Assembly (NCBI GenBank): GCA_963725415.1
Contig: CAVRZY010000096.1
Location: forward strand, 1-7,804
DNA from: CAVRZY01 sp963725415
Lineage (GTDB): Bacteria; Acidobacteriota; Terriglobia; Bryobacterales; Bryobacteraceae
Reading direction: 5' to 3'
DNA length: 7,804 nt
Each line of letters starts with the position of its first letter. The first letter of the stretch is position 1. Below are positions 5,504-7,804 of this stretch, piece after piece. The translations under genes and the position numbers were made by a program. The notes beneath the pieces are model-generated. The model saw only the letters and a program-made list of their open reading frames with translations, made no database searches and was not told the DNA's origin.

Positions 5504-6581
5504 GCACTGCCTCCCAATACCTCATGGATACGTTGCTCAGTAGAATGTGACGTGTTGCGAAACGCTCGCACGGCACCAATATCTCGCATCGCCTCAAAGA
5601 GGCACGCCCCGTGCTGCATCCGAGAAAGCACCTTCATCACCAGGTGGAAATCACCTACCTTGGCAACCCGATTTCTTGATGTCCAGAGATCAATCACATT
5701 TCGTAGTGCGTCGCGCGCACTAACAGTCGAGATAGACGAAACTTTGGGAGGCTGCCAATCTTCGAGATCGGTTCCCCGGTGCTGGATCGTCCTTGGTGCA
5801 GCATTCGGATTTTCACGACTTGACCGGACACCACCGGTACGTGCGCCAAACTGACCTGGCGGAGCTACCTGGCTGCGGTCGCTCCTTATGCGCTCTGGTC
5901 CGCCTGACCTTGATAAAACAAGATCTCCCCGACGCCAGTTCCCCGGGTCTTCGATACCAGCACCCCTCAGGGCTTCCCGCTCAAAAAGCGGGGTGTCGTA
6001 GATGAGAGAATCCTCAGCGACCTCGACGTCGCCGACGCTGGATACGAACTCAAGAATTTCCTGTCGCTCGGCGGTCGCACTGGGCCTGACCAGCGGCGGA
6101 AAGAGCGAGAAAGCCAGAATGCCTGAAGGCTTGACCAACTGCACGGCGATTGCCGCCCACATTAGAACGTCATGAGCATACCAGGGGGCATCGAATATTA
6201 TCACGTCAGCCCCACAACCGATTTCGAACGCGTGTGTGATGTCGTCCAAGTGCAGCGACCAAGCCCTGCGCAGGACTGGAAACCGCCGAAGAACTGCAGG
6301 ATTGCGATCCAGACGCGTATTCTCTGCGATGAATTGGCAGCTAGCGCCGCGCCGACCGTTGGTACTCCGAGACAGAGGATTTCTCGACGTGGACCAGCGA
6401 ACAGTTGCGCCACGTGTTTCGCGCACTCGCGTGTGAAGTACCATTCGAAGTCGAGAGGATGTAGCTCAGGATGATATTCGGTTTGCAGAGACGACTCTGT
6501 CCCGCACGAAGCCTTGAGGAGCGGCGCGAACTCCGTTCCCATTAGGTGGGCATTCACTGCTGTCGGAAAGGCCCCTCGCAT
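5500..6581 (-). CDS. Gene B: BpsA-like Rossmann-fold transferase/methyltransferase, one frameshift
   Basis: ATG at 6581-6579 overlaps gene A's stop (TGATG), and TGA is at 5502-5500. One base is missing near 6315 (RIRV then LDRN). Adding it gives 360 residues in one clean frame. Visible parts: HPLDFEWYFTRECAK (about 41-55), a nucleotide-fold strand and loop ILCLGVPTVGAAL (68-80), VLDRNP (90-95), then ADVIIFDAPWYAHDVLMWAA (125-144), the motif IV position of class I methyltransferase-like folds, followed by LVKPSGILAFSLFPPLVRPS. A less conserved linker leads to a C-terminal part with IDLWTSRNRVAKVGDFHLV (297-315). The layout resembles bis-aminopropyl spermidine synthase (BpsA/DUF43)-like proteins, which bind decarboxylated SAM-type cofactors, but bacterial relatives in operons may have other substrates. 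I cannot tell the substrate, and a plain SAM methyltransferase is the main alternative. Confidence 0.65.
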
Positions 6582-6859
6582 CAGGGAAACAACTGGGGCC
6601 TCGTGACTCTGCAGGGTCGATTCAGAATCGCGCGAATGCGCCTGTTCAGCGCTTGCTCATAAGGCGTGACCATCTGGCGCGCCCACTGCATCACCATTTT
6701 CGGCTTGTGGAGACCATCCAGCTGGCTTGCCTGACTTGAGGGGCTGGCATGGTACCCGAATAATCGGTCCTCGCCAATCAGCATTACGGCCATTGTAGCA
6801 CCAAACCCGCCCTGTACCCACAAAATCTGGACGGAAAGCCAAGCCGCTCTCTCCGGGCG
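6581..6859 (-). pseudogene. Gene A: C-terminal part of an unknown protein, 5' end lost
   Basis: A minus-strand frame is open from 6859 (after an in-frame TAG) to TGA at 6583-6581, which overlaps gene B's ATG. It reads AAWLSVQILWVQGGFGATMA, then VMLIGEDRLFGYHASPSSQA, then LDGLHKPKMVMQWARQMVTP and YEQALNRRIRAILNRPC. The piece looks like real coding sequence because of its coupling to gene B and its mix of hydrophobic and charged patches, but no start codon with a ribosome site is evident. The frame runs into sequence belonging to the LacI-type gene on the other strand. I infer that the N-terminal part was lost at a rearrangement junction near 6845-6865. The domain is unrecognised: no membrane segment or catalytic motif that I can name. 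Confidence 0.5.
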
Positions 6860-6861
6860 CT

Positions 6862-7676
6862 AGTTGGCTTGAGTGCCGGGGCCGCGGAGTCGGCAGTGCT
6901 CAAGAACGCATCCTGCGGCCCCAGGGCTACACCGTGCTCATCGCCAATTCTGAGGGAGACGCGGCCTCCGAGCAGCAGGTGGTCTCTCTGCTGCTGGGCT
7001 GCCCCCAAGTGGAAGGTCTGATCCTGGCTTCCGCCCAGCCGCCCGACGATGTCGGCCTGTTCAAGCTGATCGAAAAGCACAAGCTGCCCTACGTGTTGAT
7101 CGACCGCACTTTTCCCGGCCTGGACGGCCAACTACGTGGGCGCCAATGACGTCGAGATCGGCGCCCTGGCCACCGAGCACTTGATTGCGCGCGGCTGCCG
7201 CCACATCGCGCACATTCACGGCCCTCAGACTTCCACCGGCCTCGGACGCTCGCAAGGGCTATGCCGCCGCCCTGTCACGTCACGGCCTCAAGCTGGCGCC
7301 GGGCTATGTCGCCAGCGGAGGCTCCGGCGACGCCGCCGGCTATCAGGCCATGCGCAAGCTGCTCACCGTCAACCCGCGCCTGGACGGCGTAGTGTGTTTC
7401 AACGACGCCGTGGCCGTGGGCGCCATCAAGGCCATTATCGAGGCCGGCCTGGAAGTGCCCTACGACATCGAGGTGGTGGGCGCCGGCAACCTGCACTACT
7501 CCGACATCTTGCGCGTTCCCCTCTCCACCATCGATCTGAACAGCCCGCTGGTTGGCGAGCGCGCCGCAGAGCTTCTGTTGCGCCTGAAAGAATCCAGCCA
7601 GCCGCGCCCCCCCGAGCAGATTCTCATCCCCTTCGAGCTGGTGCCCCGGGAATCCAGCCAAGCCGTCTGCGTCTAG
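6862..7676 (+). pseudogene. LacI-family transcriptional regulator, DNA-binding domain missing and two frameshifts
   Basis: This is the sugar-binding (periplasmic-binding-like) core of a LacI/GalR regulator. Readable parts are RILRPQGYTVLIANSEGDAA, QVEGLILASAQPPDDVGLFK, KLPYVLIDRTFPGLDA, YVGANDVEIGALATEHLIAR, GCRHIAHIHGPQTST, RKGYAAALSRHGLKLAPGYV, NPRLDGVVCFNDAVAVGAIK, PYDIEVVGAGNLHYSDILRV, PLSTIDLNSPLVGERAAELL, and the end at TAG 7674-7676. Two one-base insertions, near 7126 and 7245, move the frame. The N-terminal helix-turn-helix and the first core strand are absent: recognisable homology begins near 6883 and is preceded by gene A on the other strand. The truncation means it could not act as a repressor as it stands. 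Such regulators sense a sugar and control nearby catabolic genes. The convergent gene at 7714 may be related. Confidence 0.85.
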
Positions 7677-7713
7677 GCAGGCTTCGCCTCAGACCGGCCA
7701 GGACTCCTCGCCG

Positions 7714-7804
7714 CTATAGCCCCAGAGAGGCCGCCAGCGTGATGCGCTTCCCGGCGCCGCGGTCTTCGATGGTGAGCTGGCCGCCCTCCAGCGTCACGTC
7801 GTGG
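7714..7804 (-). CDS. C-terminal 29 codons of an unknown gene (runs off the right edge)
   Basis: On the minus strand a frame enters at 7804 and reads HDVTLEGGQLTIEDRGAGKR then ITLAASLGL, with TAG at 7716-7714. Alternating hydrophobic and polar residues suggest the last beta strands of a larger beta-rich protein, possibly a carbohydrate-active enzyme beside the LacI-type gene, but the piece is too short to assign. It converges on the LacI-type gene with only 37 bases between the stops. A short AGGC/GCCT hairpin there is too weak to call a terminator. Confidence 0.5.
   Translation of the reverse strand, partial: HDVTLEGGQLTIEDRGAGKRITLAASLGL

Noticed and set aside
5976..5992. cccgct/agcggg hairpin with a short A-rich loop, resembling a terminator
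   Set aside because: It lies inside gene B coding sequence (TPLFEREAL region) with no T run after it on either strand; probably chance.
7275..7661. Minus-strand frame of 128 codons at the right
   Set aside because: Shadow of the LacI-type sugar-binding domain on the plus strand.
1..7804. CRISPR array, tRNA or rRNA
   Set aside because: No regularly spaced short repeats and no tRNA or rRNA signature seen by eye on either strand.

Overview
The window looks like an insertion-riddled accessory segment of a high-GC soil-type bacterium. An IS66 element with an extra CGxPxCxC-type accessory gene, an ISL3 transposase and a LacI-type sugar regulator would fit an acidobacterial (Solibacter-like) genome, but this is a guess from gene style and not a phylogenetic result. 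Left to right it holds: an IS1634-type transposase running off the left edge (1-339, minus); two tiny overlapping genes (526-834, minus) and the last 15 codons of a third (831-880); a complete IS66-family element with matching 40-bp ends (881-3989); an ISL3-family element that the IS66 interrupts (3990 to about 5195, minus); three genes joined by start/stop overlaps (5238-6859, minus); a 5'-truncated LacI-family regulator (about 6862-7676, plus); and the 3' end of another minus-strand gene at the right edge (7714-7804).

The most interesting part is what the insertion sequences have broken apart. All native genes from 6859 down to 526 lie on the minus strand, and every junction still visible is a tight overlap: TGATG at 6583-6579 (A to B), ATGA at 5503-5500 (B to C), ATGA at 834-831 (X to D) and ATGA at 657-654 (D to E). 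I infer one translationally coupled operon of at least six genes (A-B-C-X-D-E), with ISL3 and then IS66 lodged between C and D, much of X lost, and the 5' part of A lost at a junction with the LacI-type gene. B resembles the Rossmann-fold bis-aminopropyl spermidine synthase (BpsA)-like transferases and has a DAPWY motif. A, C, D and E I cannot assign. The system's function is unknown. A defence or conflict role is only a possibility suggested by the setting.

The IS66 end at 3989 sits inside the ISL3 transposase gene, but the rest of the ISL3 is missing on the other side and the 8-bp flanks do not match. A deletion or recombination next to the IS66 therefore probably followed insertion. The ISL3 left end carries an inverted repeat that could hide its own start codon in read-through transcripts.

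About twelve single-base indels break frames in tnpC, the IS66 accessory gene, genes B, C and D, and the LacI-type gene. Between the indels the reading is conserved and free of stops. That pattern fits sequencing or assembly error at least as well as real decay, so the broken genes may be intact in the organism. Coordinates of frameshifts are approximate to a few bases.
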